This document shows positions 23,700 to 34,338 of a stretch of 64,000 bases of DNA, in pieces. Below the pieces are notes generated by a model that was given only the letters and a program-made list of their open reading frames with translations, was not told the DNA's origin and did no database searches. The position numbers and the translations under genes are program-made. The stretch lies in the NCBI GenBank assembly GCA_019925095.2, contig CM034405.1:10550401-10614400 (forward strand), written 5' to 3'. This stretch comes from Dendrolimus kikuchii (taxonomy: Eukaryota; Arthropoda; Insecta; Lepidoptera; Lasiocampidae). The first letter of the stretch is position 1. The number at the start of each line of letters is the position of its first letter.

Positions 23700-23884
23700 C
23701 AGATTTTAAGCGGTTTTCACTATCAGTTATATAGTTTTTCAAGAATGGTTTATTTGTATCGTAGTTTTTGCACGTGTATTCGCTCGCAATATATAAAGAA
23801 CCTAATTAAACAATTATGTAAGTAAAACAGAATCACCCCCTAGAGATAGATACACTTGCGGCGTAGCCGCGTGGAAAACTCTAG
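23700..23884 (+). mobile_element. Helitron 3' terminus
   Basis: The hairpin GCGGCGTAGCCGC is followed by GTGGAAAACTCTAG|T, the same 3' end as the element ending at 13146. The 5' boundary is not found, so the start coordinate is nominal. Confidence 0.55.
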
Positions 23885-24740
23885 TTATTCCATAAACAAA
23901 GTATTCGTTTATAATATACCTGAAAAAGACAATCGTGTTTTAAAGAAACCGACGTGTTATGCGGGGAATAAATAATACGATGCGGTCCTTATATGGAGTC
24001 ATGGGGAAGGACCGCGTGAGGAACTCCCGCATCCGTTTTAGTCGTTTCGTTAACCCTGGTACAGGTATGTTTTAAAGAAATCTAACTGCTATTTGGGGAA
24101 TAACTTTCTTACTGCGCCTCCCGGAAACCGGTAGAAATAGGCCCAAGAATCAGCCCCGAATCTTGAATTTTTTTGAGAGGGACAGAAACTGAAAAATGCC
24201 GTCCCCGCTCGCCTACATTTTACCTTAATCATCATTTCAGCTATCTGTCGCCCACTGAGAAACACGCGTGCGCCTCCGGTTTTTAACCTAAGCCTACGCG
24301 CCCCGCGAAATGTAATTCATGTGCTGAAAGTACTGAACGTCTCAGTGGTCAGAGTTGCGTTAATGATGAGTTGCGTATTTGTCTGCGAAGTTTGAATTTG
24401 CCGCACTCTGAATGGGCCGCCCGGGGGATGAGCCACGGCTTGTCCTCTCCTAGATCCGGCCCTGCCAAAGAGAGAAACGTGGACACAAGTTACAATAAAT
24501 TCTAAAATTATTTACATATAGTTACAAGGATAGGCGTTCATTTAAGATCTTATCATGTTCATTAGATATCATTTAAATATCATGATTTGAAAAATATATG
24601 AATATGAATAAATAATTTTTATTGTCTACTGTTTAAATAATAAATAATTAATGCCCTATTTGACTCCTTGTACCTAATGTCGTCATACGTTTGTATAAAA
24701 TCTGTGGGACTGCAACATTTTGGAAATTGATAAAATAATC
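23885..24740. other. Unassigned, with a possible hAT-like end
   Basis: 24200-24480 is GC-richer. Read in reverse it begins CAGGGCCGGATCTAGGAGAG near 24468 and soon includes CCCCCGGGCGGCCC, resembling the CAGGG-type termini of hAT elements. No opposite end was found. 24480-24740 is AT-rich and featureless. Confidence 0.3.
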
Positions 24741-25090
24741 ACACTTGGTTCCTAGGATAAAAAATATCACACATTTTATTACATAAAATTGGCTATCGAT
24801 TAGTGAAAAAAAACCGCATTGGAATTCAATTTGTTTTTACTCTTACTTACTTTCGTACTTACATTACTGGGCATTTCTAATAATGCCCAGACAAATTATC
24901 GCGGAGTTTCCGGGGATTTTTTGTCAATCAGTGAAAAACGCATCGAAATCGGCCCAGTAGTTTTTACGTGAATCCCGAACAAACAGACAAGAAATCTAAA
25001 AAAAATGGATTGTGTTCTCCATCGTTTATATGGTCTATTCTAATTGTTTTTTTTAATACCTTCAATGTAGATACGGCATTTTTAGAATTT
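24741..25090 (+). repeat. Interspersed repeat (copy 3 of the 2771-3600 family)
   Basis: Carries GGATAAAAAATATCACACA, GCTATCGATTAGTGAAAAAA, CATCGAAATCGGCCCAGTAG, TTTTTACGTGAATCCCGAAC and CAGACAAGAAATC in the same order as copy 1. It ends near GGCATTTTTAGAATTT. A GGGCATT...AATGCCC inverted pair occurs at about 24868-24891. Confidence 0.6.
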
Positions 25091-25119
25091 TATAATAATT
25101 ATTATAGATTCAGTACATC

Positions 25120-25260
25120 TGTGAAATGGTTTTTTTTTCCGTAGCTGGTTGACGGGTAGATGGCCTACCTATTGGACAGTGGTTACCGTCGGCTGTAAAA
25201 CTTTGCAACAACAGGGGTGACGTCAAGACGTTACCAGTGTTTAGCGGAGGCGGAAGAATG
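25120..25260 (-). mobile_element. LINE 3' tail fragment
   Basis: In reverse complement it reads GTTGCAAAGTTTTACAGCC, GACGGTAACCACTGTCC, AGGTAGGCCATCTACC, then A-rich. This is the diverged form of the tail of the LINE at 63630-63828 and of the SINE-like family. Confidence 0.5.
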
Positions 25261-25650
25261 GGCCATGGGAATTCTCACTCGTCGTACGCAACACTAATTG
25301 ATTCACGCCGATATACTCAGATAGCGTGGTATCACATCGATTGATCCGGCTCTAACAGTGATCCAATGCTAATACTATCTCGTCAAAATCTCCGGACATG
25401 ACAGTCTCAATCGTAGGTTTGACTTTTTTTAGATTTTTGAATTTAAAACCTGATTTGATTCGTTCTCCATTTAAAATAGCTAATAGTGGCCTTGCGCAGA
25501 CCTGTTTATATCCATCTCAGCTCAGCTCAAACAAATATGTATTCGTACCAAGTGTAATTTGTTTGCTTGTTAATATTATTTGTATGTTTGTAATAAAATT
25601 GTGATACAGCGTTTTTACTTGATATATCTAAAAAATCAGTATATATATAA
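25261..25650. other. Intergenic, nothing recognised
   Basis: The frame at 25398-25604 has no motif. AT-rich. Confidence 0.3.
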
Positions 25651-25720
25651 TTAAAACTACGGTTTTAAGCGCGGCATTTTATTTGATTTTTATTTCGACG
25701 TTTCAGCCACTTTTCAGTAG
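25651..25720 (-). mobile_element. Penelope-like element 3' end fragment (copy 3)
   Basis: The reverse complement reads CTACTGAAAAGTGGCTGAAA, CGTCGAAATAAAAATC, AAATAAAATGCCGCGC and TTAAAACCGTAGTTTT. It corresponds to the last 70-80 bases of the copy at 51930-52013, including the right half of its hairpin. A very short 3' fragment. Confidence 0.65.
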
Positions 25721-26140
25721 CAACTTGTTAGTAGTAGTAGTAGTAATTACCTATTTGTACTAGTCGCGAAAACTTAAAGAAATACGGTATAGATTTTCAC
25801 CACACAAAGAAATCGTAATATTTCAGCACAAATTGCGTTGCTAGATAAAAAATACATTCTACAAAATACGTATTATCAGTCCACGTCGTTATATAAGTCG
25901 TTCTGAAGGTAACGGCCGCTACGACGCTAATTGTTAGGCGTTAAATTCGTTATCGCTATTCGTTAATCGCTGGCATAAAGGTGTACTTAGAGCCGATGCT
26001 ATTTAGATAAGTATAATCAGCAGCAATTATTGATACAGACCAATAAATAAAGATTAAGTGGTATTATGTATTACATAGTATAATGTACAACGAAATACAT
26101 AAGTATTAATATTTTGTTTATCGCGATGGTTTTTGTCAAA
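25721..26140. other. Intergenic, nothing recognised
   Basis: AT-rich apart from a short (TAG)n at about 25730. No open frames. Confidence 0.3.
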
Positions 26141-26310
26141 CCCTAGTGCGTGCCTCTAGTTTAAAGCATTAACACAGATTGCATTGTATTAAATTTAGTT
26201 AGTTAGTACTCTTTGCCTCCGGAAGGTTCACTTCATTTTAAATCGTAAATTATCCCATCTCGCGGGATGAAAGTATCTATGTCCATTTGCGGTATTAAAA
26301 CTACATAATA
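26141..26310 (-). mobile_element. Helitron-related fragment, similar to 47060-47240
   Basis: Shares in order CTAGTGCGTGCCTCT, GTTTAAAGCATTAACAC, TGCCTCCGGAAGGTTCACTT, CATTTTAAATCG, TCCCATCTCGCGGGATGAA and GTATCTATGTCCAT with the left end of the Helitron at 47028-48612. The hairpin end itself is missing, so this is a remnant. Confidence 0.5.
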
Positions 26311-26354
26311 TGTATAAAATTATAGCAAAACCGATCCAGTACTCTTGTAATTTT

Positions 26355-26784
26355 TCATCAGGACGTCAGTCGGGGTCCCGGAGACGCAGATGTACGCAAA
26401 ATCTCCTCCCGTAATACCGCTGCAGGGGCCCTTCAGCATCTAGGGAGCGGAGGCGTCATCCCCCTGTTAACGAAGTGAGTTTGCACTGCTTCCCGGGGCA
26501 TTCTCAAGCACGTATGCGCTAGGATCAGCGTAGGCGTAACTACGTTCTAAGTTTCATGCTCTTCCTGCCATAAGCGCGGGGCACATGGGAGGAGGGTGGT
26601 TTTAGTAGAGTATTGCCTATGGGTTACCTCTCCACATAGAGGGAGGTACCTTGCCGAGTCTCCACACATACCGGCGAATGACTCTGGTGGCTACGCTATC
26701 TTCAGTGGCTTCGCTTTGGTCTAATCGCTAGCAAAGGAGTTGGTAGTGTGCGAAAGGCATTTCACCCGCCTCAAAAAAAAAAGT
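26355..26784 (+). mobile_element. LINE 3' UTR with poly(A), probably R1-clade
   Basis: A GC-rich block that contrasts with its surroundings and ends in a run of ten A (26775-26784). It contains GGTGGTTTTAGTAGAG and GGTACCTTGCCGAGTCTCC. The phrase GGTTTTAGT also lies in the 3' UTR of the R1-clade element at 44081 and a similar one near 62747. No coding part is left. No convincing target duplication was found. Confidence 0.45.
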
Positions 26785-27106
26785 GCCTCGGTTATATTTG
26801 TGATACCAGTATAGAGAGTACGGATATAAACCTAAGGGTCTTCTCATAACATCGTGGAAGTATTGAGTGTTTGGTGGAGTTTTCGGCGCGCTTATTGGTG
26901 GGTACGTAGAAATATGGAACCTCATCAATACAGTTGTATGATGTTGATTTTAGACGGGTTGAGCATTATTTTTAGATGCAATTTTGTTGATGATATCTAC
27001 TCTACTTTACCTGTTTAAGATGTTATATTTATGGAAAAATAGGTAGAATATGAAAGAAATATTAATGAATTATGTTTAGCTAGATATAATTATTCTATAT
27101 TTATTA
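26785..27106. other. Intergenic, nothing recognised
   Basis: AT-rich spacer between a LINE tail and a MITE. Confidence 0.3.
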
Positions 27107-27497
27107 GAGTGAACCTCCGGTAATCTGGCCCCTTTCTAATCCGGCACCCTCTGTAATCCGACATGCCTATCACTCTACATAAAATTAATTTCCGTTTAGT
27201 AACCTAAAATAATATATATTATTTTTTGTAAGTTCTACAGCTTTATTGATGTTAATTTTATAATAAAATGTAATGCTCTCTATTGTGCTGTTTAATTTAC
27301 TAAATTCCAAAAATATGTAGTATGATTTGTAGTTCAGATGGAATTTTATCACTTTGATTGGTAATTTATCGGATTACAAAATACTCTTTAAAAAAATCCG
27401 GACTATAAGTGGTCTGTAGCAGTACTCTATAATCCGACAAATTCGATAGTCCGACACCGCCCTGCAAAACGTTTGTCAGATTACCAAGGGTCCACTG
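27107..27497. mobile_element. pogo/Tigger-like MITE (copy 2)
   Basis: 391 bp between TA dinucleotides (27105-27106, 27498-27499). Ends: GAGTGAACCTCCGGTAATCT and, reverse-complemented, CAGTGGACCCTTGGTAATCT. Several inner phrases (TAATCCGACA, GATAGTCCGACAC) match copy 1 at 15282-15506. It abuts the left side of the BEL/Pao element. Confidence 0.72.
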
Positions 27498-27499
27498 TA

Positions 27500-27782
27500 T
27501 TCGTAAAAACATTCACGCATCGCGCGCGCATTTGAGATATCCACCCAATTGCAATACTAACCGGGTTCCAAGAGCTTGGTGATAAGTGGCAAGTGAATCT
27601 AGTTGTGAAGCGGGAGATATATAACAAGAGAACACGCACTGCTGCTCCTGTATCGCAGACGCTCCGGTTACTCAGCTCATATTATTACGGGTGAGTCCAT
27701 TTATCTCCATTCCCTCTTACCCTTGCACCCTTGAAATCTGGCAATCGGCCAGATCATATGGTCTTTCGAACCGAATATTCCA
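27500..27782 (+). repeat. Candidate 5' LTR of the BEL/Pao element
   Basis: Inferred from position: the primer-binding site follows at 27785, and a TATATAA box lies at about 27616, about 30 nt before a plausible start site. With no 3' LTR to compare, the left boundary is a guess. Confidence 0.4.
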
Positions 27783-27784
27783 AC

Positions 27785-27792
27785 TGGCGACC
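27785..27792 (+). promoter_or_regulatory. Primer-binding site (TGGCGACC)
   Basis: TGGCGACC directly after an LTR is characteristic of many BEL/Pao and some gypsy elements, where a tRNA 3' end primes minus-strand synthesis. Here it follows the sequence ATTCCAAC. Only eight bases match the usual longer motif, so the tRNA cannot be named. Confidence 0.55.
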
Positions 27793-28302
27793 TATTTATA
27801 CAGTCTGCAACAACCGTATTTTGCCATTTTATGGTTAATTCAAACCAAATTGTAAATTTTCGCATACCTAAAAAGTTAAATAAACAATCATTATCAATCT
27901 GCCCATTTACCCGTTTTCTGCCCTTGTTTTTTCTTTTTTGTTTTCTTATAAACATATTACTTCTGCCCTTATATATTTGAATACCCATTCCACATTCCTC
28001 AGATAATTACGCAAATTGCTACACGATAACTATTTTTTGGTACGTAGGTAGGTTAATATAACCTCGAGTACGTATTCTGTACTTTATTCAGCACACCTAT
28101 TCTCGAATACTTGCACTAAACGTGATATCGGATCGATATAATAATATTGAATATTATATTCCTTTCATATATAGCTTCGTGTTTATTAAGACTCAGCGCA
28201 CACGACAGTTTGATATATATTTTTTTTCCTAATCATTTTTATTTATTTCGTATTTCTTACGTTTCTCTGGCTGCTTTCTTGCGTGTTCTTTATTAGCATT
28301 AG

Positions 28303-28378
28303 TAAAAAAAAAAAAAGAAAAAAAAAAAAAAAAATAAAAAAAAAAAAGAAAAAAAAAAAAAAAAAAAAATAAAAAAAA
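28303..28378 (+). repeat. A-rich tract in the BEL leader
   Basis: About 75 nt of almost pure A, interrupted by single G or T, followed by a T-run. It lies about 55 nt upstream of the gag start. It may be replication slippage or an oligo(A) expansion. Confidence 0.85.
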
Positions 28379-28433
28379 TATTATTTTTTTTTTCGTTTGC
28401 TTTTCCTTTTCTTATTGTGCACTTCTCATCGTC

Positions 28434-29918
28434 ATGCCTACCAAATCGCAATCTGCCATCTTTATGCAAACCCATAAGTACATAACTTTCCTATTAGAGA
28501 TAGCTAACCTTATATTAAAAGGAGACAAAAAGTATAGTGTAAACGATTTCATAGGGCGCTTTACAAAATTGGACGATATAAAGGGCAAGTTGGATACAGT
28601 ATATTATGAGATCTTGGACTCTAAAGACCTTGACGACAAAGTGGAAAAATGGTACTTTGACTACTACACCTCGGCTATAGAAGCATATGAAAAAATTTTG
28701 GTGGCAAACATCACCATCAGCTCAAGCATCAAACCAAGCTCGCCCACATTCTCCACGTCTACTGTTCTGCCCAAAATAGATCTACCCAAATTTTCTTCCA
28801 AGCTTGAGGATTGGCCATCTTTCATAACTATTTTCAAAAGCCTTACGGACACTGCCGGTAATTTGTCAGGTGCAGTTAAATTACACTATTTATTTTCTTG
28901 CCTCTCCGGAGAAGCTCTCAGTATGGTATCACACCTCAAGGTTACCGATGAGAACTACGATGTAGCGATGACAACACTTGCCAATCGCTACGAAAATCGC
29001 CGAGTTCTCATTGATAGGTTTATAGATATGATACTAGAGTTACCCCACATCACCACCCGCTCACAAATCAGACAGTTATTTTTAGCCCCTCTTATTTCAA
29101 CCCAATCGGCGCTTAAAAACCTAAACTTACCACTACATGACTCAGACTACGTCCTAGTGTCAATAGTAGTGCGGAAGTTAAAGGGCGAGCTTCGCACATT
29201 ATTTGAACGAACGCATGGGTCTTCAGACACTCTGCCCACCTTAAAGGATGTAATCACATTCTTAGAAGACCATGCACGTTGCACAGAAACTGAGACATAT
29301 AACCCACCCCCCCCTCCCCTCAGCCCGACATACAGACAAACTGAACGTGCTTCTCCCTCAGCACGGTACCAACCACGCGCTTCTGCACCCAGACCAGAAA
29401 TTCGGCACGTTCGTTTTCAGCCCACTACTTCCGTCCGCCCACCTTTAACGCGCCCTGCATATCCTCTACAAAGTCAAGCGTACCCTGTACAGTACGCTCA
29501 AGGATACCCACAGTCTACACAATATTTCGAGCCCATAGCACAAGATTCCGCCCACCCACCAGCACCGACCAATAATTATTACTGCCCTTGGTGTCACGTT
29601 AGAGGACACAGGTTGCTGAACTGCGGTGAATACCTAAGACAGCCTACGCAAGGGCGCTGGGATTTTATCCAAGCTCATGAACGGTGCCGTAAGTGTCTAG
29701 GACCCCATTACTCTGACGAGTGCAGATCCACAGGACGGTGTAGAGAATGTGATAGCGAGAAACACCATACCACCTTACATCGCAGTGGCTTTGAATCACC
29801 CACATATGACAATTCTCACCTCTTGCCCCCACAACTAAGAGGACAAGAACACACCCGCCCAACCACGGAATCAAGAAACTCTTCTCGTCGTAATTCACCT
29901 ATTAATTCACAACAATGA
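28434..29918 (+). CDS. gag: BEL/Pao gag protein
   Basis: 494 codons from ATG at 28434 to TGA at 29916-29918. The N-terminal half is alpha-helical in character; PKIDLPKFSSKLEDWPSF (about residues 115-132) is the conserved DUF1759-type gag segment of Pao elements. A Pro-rich linker follows (about 280-380). The C-terminal part has three Cys/His knuckles: CPWCHVRGHRLLNC (about 384-397), CRKCLGPHYSDEC and CRECDSEKHHTTLH, which bind RNA during particle assembly. The frame continues without another stop directly into pol. Most family members encode one gag-pol polyprotein, so the TGA is either a nonsense mutation or a readthrough signal (next bases CUA C). Confidence 0.88.
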   Translation: MPTKSQSAIFMQTHKYITFLLEIANLILKGDKKYSVNDFIGRFTKLDDIKGKLDTVYYEILDSKDLDDKVEKWYFDYYTSAIEAYEKILVANITISSSIKPSSPTFSTSTVLPKIDLPKFSSKLEDWPSFITIFKSLTDTAGNLSGAVKLHYLFSCLSGEALSMVSHLKVTDENYDVAMTTLANRYENRRVLIDRFIDMILELPHITTRSQIRQLFLAPLISTQSALKNLNLPLHDSDYVLVSIVVRKLKGELRTLFERTHGSSDTLPTLKDVITFLEDHARCTETETYNPPPPPLSPTYRQTERASPSARYQPRASAPRPEIRHVRFQPTTSVRPPLTRPAYPLQSQAYPVQYAQGYPQSTQYFEPIAQDSAHPPAPTNNYYCPWCHVRGHRLLNCGEYLRQPTQGRWDFIQAHERCRKCLGPHYSDECRSTGRCRECDSEKHHTTLHRSGFESPTYDNSHLLPPQLRGQEHTRPTTESRNSSRRNSPINSQQ

Positions 29919-32657
29919 CTACCTGCTACTCACTTACACAATACTACACTACACCCACCCATACCATCGCTACAATATACACCATCCACTACATCACGTA
30001 AACAAAATAAATCCCAGTTTCATACTCAGCACTATGATAATAAAGTTTATCATAATAATCACTTGCCCGGCAGCCCTGTTACTTCCTCTGATAAAGCTAA
30101 CCAAAATGACAGTCATATTTCAGCACATACTCAGCACATTACAGTACACGATCCACCAGTTTTATTACCCACTGTGTCCCTAGAACTAGCAGACAACGCT
30201 GGAGAATTTCATAAGGCAAGAGCATTATTAGACAGCGGTTCCATGCTAACCTTGTTAACTAAAACTATGACACAAAAATTACGTTTGCCTGTCGAGCACA
30301 CAGAACTAAAAATTACAGGAGTCGGTAATCAGCAGACTCAAAACTCTAGTTCTTCAACTACCATCACATTCCGCCCTATTCACACCGAAGTCCCAGTAAT
30401 TAGCGCAAAGGCATACATTCTACCAGATTTGACAGGTCTTTTACCATTAACAATGTTACCTGACGTTGTTCCACTCCTCGACTCGACACAGCTTCCCCTA
30501 GCAGACTCGTCTTATCGTTTTCCAGCCGCTATTGACTTGATTATGGGTTCTGATGTCTTGGGCCAAATTTTGGATGGTAACAAAATTTTTTTGGGCCCCG
30601 GCAGGCCAATAGCCTTCGGCACGATCTTCAATTTCGCTCTTTTAGGTCCTATCAATCCAAACTACACAAAGCCTGAGCCTCAAGTTAATTCAGCACTAGT
30701 AAATATTGACTGTTTACAACCCCAACACTCAAATAAAGAAATACACTCCGCTCTGGAGAGATTCTGGGAAGTCGAAGAAGTGCAATCAAAGGACAACTCA
30801 ACCTCTGACGAGTGTGAGGAGAACTTTCGTTCTACCACCACACGTGATCCCACAGGGCGATACATAGTATCCCTTCCCTTTCTTACAAAGGCACCTAAGC
30901 TCGGTGCAACCCACGCTATTGCACTACGACGATTCCTTAATTTGGAGCGCAAACTCCAAAGAGATCCTACCCTCCGCTCAAAATATATCGACTTCATGAA
31001 GGAATACATTGACATGGGCCACATGGCTCTTTGTCACCCCAGCACATTCAAAGGAAAAGACCATTTTTACGTCCCGCATCATGGCATCTTCAAAGCCAAC
31101 TCTGAAAAACTTCGCACGGTTTTTGATGGCAGCTGTAAGAGCTCTAATGGTGTCAGTCTTAATGACTGTCTGCACACTGGCCCACCGCTCCAACGTGATA
31201 TTACTGACATCATTCTAAATTTTCGTACTCACAAAGTGGTCTTTAGTACAGACATCCAGATGATGTTTAGAAATATACTAGTTCACCCAGACCACAGACG
31301 GTTCCAACTCATTCTATGGCGCTCTTCTCCAGATCAACCTCTGCTCACTTACGCCCTGTCCACTGTCACGTATGGCCTACGACCCAGCCCCTTCCTCGCC
31401 AATCGATCTATTATACAGCTGGTCACTGATGAAGGTCACCGTTTTCCCCAGGCTGCACAGGTTCTTACGCACTCCATATTCGTGGATGACATTCTGACTG
31501 GGCATGATTCAGTTGACAAGGCAATAGCTCTGCAGACTGAACTCATTGAGTTACTAGCCCTAGGGGGATTTCATTTGCGAAAGTGGACCTCAAACTCTCG
31601 TCAGCTTTTAGAACGCTTCCCGGATGATCAATGTGACATACCCAAGGATTTTGATGTTGTACCCGACTCCAATGCAATCAAGGTACTTGGTATGCAATGG
31701 ATACCACAAACGGACGAATTTACATATCACATTTCGGTACCTACACTGGAAAAATTTACCAAAAGGTCAATACTCAGTACCATCGCTCGTTTATACGATC
31801 CTAGTGGATGGATCAGCCCAGTTATTTTCCGCGCAAAACTGCTCATTCAGCACCTATGGACTCTAAAGTTAGACTGGGATGAATCGGCTCCCAATGATGT
31901 CACATTTCAATTTCAGCACATTTTTGAAGACTTACCTCTACTCTCTGCTCTTCGACTCCCCAGAACAATTTGCACCAGCAAAGATTCCACCTACACCCTA
32001 CACGGTTTTGCCGATGCATCCGAATCCGGATATGCAGCCGCAGTCTATCTTCATGAAACGAATATCACGGGTCAGGTACACGTCAGACTACTTGTTTCTA
32101 AATCCAAGGTAGCCCCCATTAAAACCCGACAGACTATACCAAAGCTGGAACTTTCAGCTGCACACCTCACTTCGCTGCTCATTTCTCGCGTCTCTGTTCA
32201 ACTTTCTGCCCACATTACCATTCAGCAACACTTTTGTTGGTCAGACAGTACTATCGTACTCGCCTGGCTTAAAACTCCTTCTCAATCCCTACAGGTCTTT
32301 GAGGCCAATCGAGTCTCTGCCATTGCAGCCAATCCATGTAACCCTACTTGGAGACATGTACCCTCAGCTCTTAACCCTGCCGACTGTGCTAGCAGGGGAA
32401 TATCAGCACAGGAACTCTTAGCCTATGACCTATGGTGGTCGCCTACTTGGCTCAAGGCCCCACCTGATACCTGGCCCACGATGCCCCCTGCTTTGGGTCA
32501 TCACGTACTGCCTGGTCTAAAACCCAGAAAAATGGTAACATCCACCGACTGCAAACTAACAAATTATGTACAGTGCGAATACAACGCCTCTCGCCCTCTT
32601 TCTCAAGGATGGGTCCTTCTTAGAGTAGGAGGGGCGCTTGTCCAACTCAGCCCTTAG
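29919..32657 (+). pseudogene. pol: BEL/Pao pol: protease, reverse transcriptase, RNase H
   Basis: Open from the codon after the gag TGA to TAG at 32655-32657, in the gag frame. Numbering from 30063: protease active site ALLDSGS at about 55-60 (DUF1758 type); reverse transcriptase with FSTDIQMMFRNILVHPDH (about 393, first Asp) and SIFVDDIL (about 472, the F/YVDD box); Pao-type RNase H with HGFADASESGYAAAVYL (about 646) and CWSDSTIVLAWL. The polyprotein makes and integrates cDNA. A single extra G in the run at 32628-32633 shifts the frame before integrase, producing the premature TAG. The spacer between RNase H and integrase also looks short, suggesting an internal deletion. Confidence 0.85.
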
Positions 32658-33047
32658 ATATGACACACAACATCCCCTCATCTTACCCAGTTCAAGCCCC
32701 CTTGTGGACCTAATTATAGATCATTTCCACACTATACACTGCCACCCGGGCGCAGATACACTACACGCACTACTCCGTCAACAATACTGGATTTTATCTG
32801 GAAGGCGAGTCATTCGTCACCGTGTCATTAAATGTGTACGCTGTCTTAGGCATCGAGCCCAGCCGAATCCCCCTTTTATGGCCGACCTACCGGCCTGATC
32901 GAGTCAGCCCCACAACCGGTGTTTAGTCAAGTGTCCACGGATTTTGCCGGACCATTCCTAATTAAATCAAGTACTCTAGGCAATGCCAAACTTCTCAAAG
33001 GCTACTTTTGTGTTTTCGTTTGTCTCGCCACCAAGGCAGGTGCACCG
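32634..33047 (+). pseudogene. BEL/Pao integrase fragment, frameshifted and truncated
   Basis: Zinc-binding N-terminal domain in one frame: LVDLIIDHFHTIHCHPGADT, then HRVIKCVRCLRHRAQ (the HHCC pattern). A stop at 32896-32898 follows. After one or two single-base shifts the core resumes with FSQVSTDFAGPFLIK, which carries the first catalytic Asp, then GYFCVFVCLATKA. Similarity ends at about 33047, so the other two catalytic residues are gone. The gene is inactive. Confidence 0.82.
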
Positions 33048-33364
33048 AAAAAGTAATTTACCCCCGCACTTCCGCGTCTCAACGATCGTAGTATGCTCCA
33101 TACACGTTAATAATTTTGCGTTAGCCGCTTGTCGCGATGTGCTTAACTATCGCTCATTGCGACAAGGTCCTGGCTGGGCCGTTATTTCTCATGTAAATAA
33201 CCTTATTATTTAGATGATATTATAATACAGAAAATATTATTGTGAAACTATGTGGTTGTTTTACTATGAGGTTCCGTAATCATTGGGATATACCCAAACT
33301 CTTATAAAATATTCATGAGTTTCTGTTTTTGTAGTACATAATTATGTATGTACAAATCTCACGT
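33048..33364. other. Intergenic, nothing recognised
   Basis: AT-rich sequence downstream of the BEL breakpoint. It contains no LTR-like match to 27500-27782. Confidence 0.35.
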
Positions 33365-33480
33365 GACTAAAGGGCTGGCCTATATTTAGGGCTACGGATA
33401 AGCGTTGCCATACAACGTGGGAACGCGGCCAGCATTTTGGGAACGCTCCCCAGCGACAGCGATCTGGACTACACCTTTTA
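33365..33480 (+). pseudogene. Retroelement C-terminal end (nuclease-like family, copy D)
   Basis: The plus frame reads GLYLGLRISVAIQRGNAASI, then LGTLPSDSDLDYTFYL and a stop at about 33486. The AIQRGNAAS.LGT.P segment is the best preserved of the five copies and fixes the family identity. It pairs with the reverse-oriented copy E at 40125-40620 at DNA level (ATAAGCGTTGC.ATACAACGT). Everything upstream is missing. Confidence 0.65.
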
Positions 33481-33486
33481 CTTGTA

Positions 33487-34338
33487 AATATGTTTACAAT
33501 AGTATTTAATTTCTAAGTTTTTTTTATAACGTAATTTGTTTACAACTTAGTTTATTTATAAGTATTTAATTTTAATTCACTATATTTAAATGTATGTACA
33601 ATTGTACGTACATATAATTTCATAGGCATTTTTTAAAACCACTGTCTATACGTGTATAAAGTTGTATACCTAATTATTATTTATGCAGTTATGCGGTGTT
33701 TTAGTGAAATTAAAAATAATATTTAGGGGTAGCCATTATATATGTAACTGAGATTTTTTTTCAGTGACCTAAGCGTTAAGAGTACATTGGTGAGGTGTGT
33801 AAAAGGTTTAGACTTTCATCGCTTTTACGGAATCTTCCAATGGATAGTTTACTCTTCATTGTACATTATCACAGAAAAGCTTGAAAACTAGGAGTACGAT
33901 TTTAATGGCATACAAAGGGCAGTCGTTATAAAGTAATCTCAGTGGCAGAAATAAATTAGATTGTAAACGGTGATAGTGGTGGCTGGCAATGTGTTTGTCC
34001 CGTCACGCATTTAGCTGAATTTTCCTGAGCAATTATAATTGTTAGTATTCTTCATTGATGGTAAATAAGTACAGTAATTTGATGCGTGCGGAAAGAAGGC
34101 TTTCTTCACCATTAAGTTGTCGGTTAAGTAGGAATATGATAAATTTTGAGCGATGTGGTCTCATATGAATGTAGGCATACATGTATTTTTAGCTACGCCA
34201 TAATGGCAGGCAAAGGAGCTAAATTCATACAGCTTTGTTACATGTATTTATTAATATTTTATCGGTATTCGGTTAAATAATCTATAAATATTACGTTACT
34301 AAAATGTGATTATATACATAATTAACTACAACTATATA
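33487..34338. other. Intergenic, nothing recognised
   Basis: AT-rich; may include the 3' UTR of copy D at its left edge. Confidence 0.35.

Larger units (their letters stand above)
27500..33047 (+). mobile_element. BEL/Pao LTR retrotransposon, 3'-truncated
   Basis: Order: candidate 5' LTR (ending just before 27785), a TGGCGACC primer-binding site, a ~640-nt leader with an A-rich tract, gag, then pol with aspartic protease, reverse transcriptase, RNase H and the start of integrase. Homology stops at about 33047 inside the integrase core, and no second LTR is present, so the copy cannot move on its own. The gag and pol frames are long and open, suggesting moderate age, but the 3' side carries several single-base indels. 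Confidence 0.9.

Noticed and set aside
28434..33047. Possible virus-like envelope gene in the BEL element
   Set aside because: Nothing with signal peptide, membrane anchor or fusion features follows pol; similarity ends within integrase.
33048..33364. 3' LTR of the BEL element
   Set aside because: No match to 27500-27782, and the integrase core is already interrupted, so the element is truncated rather than LTR-terminated.
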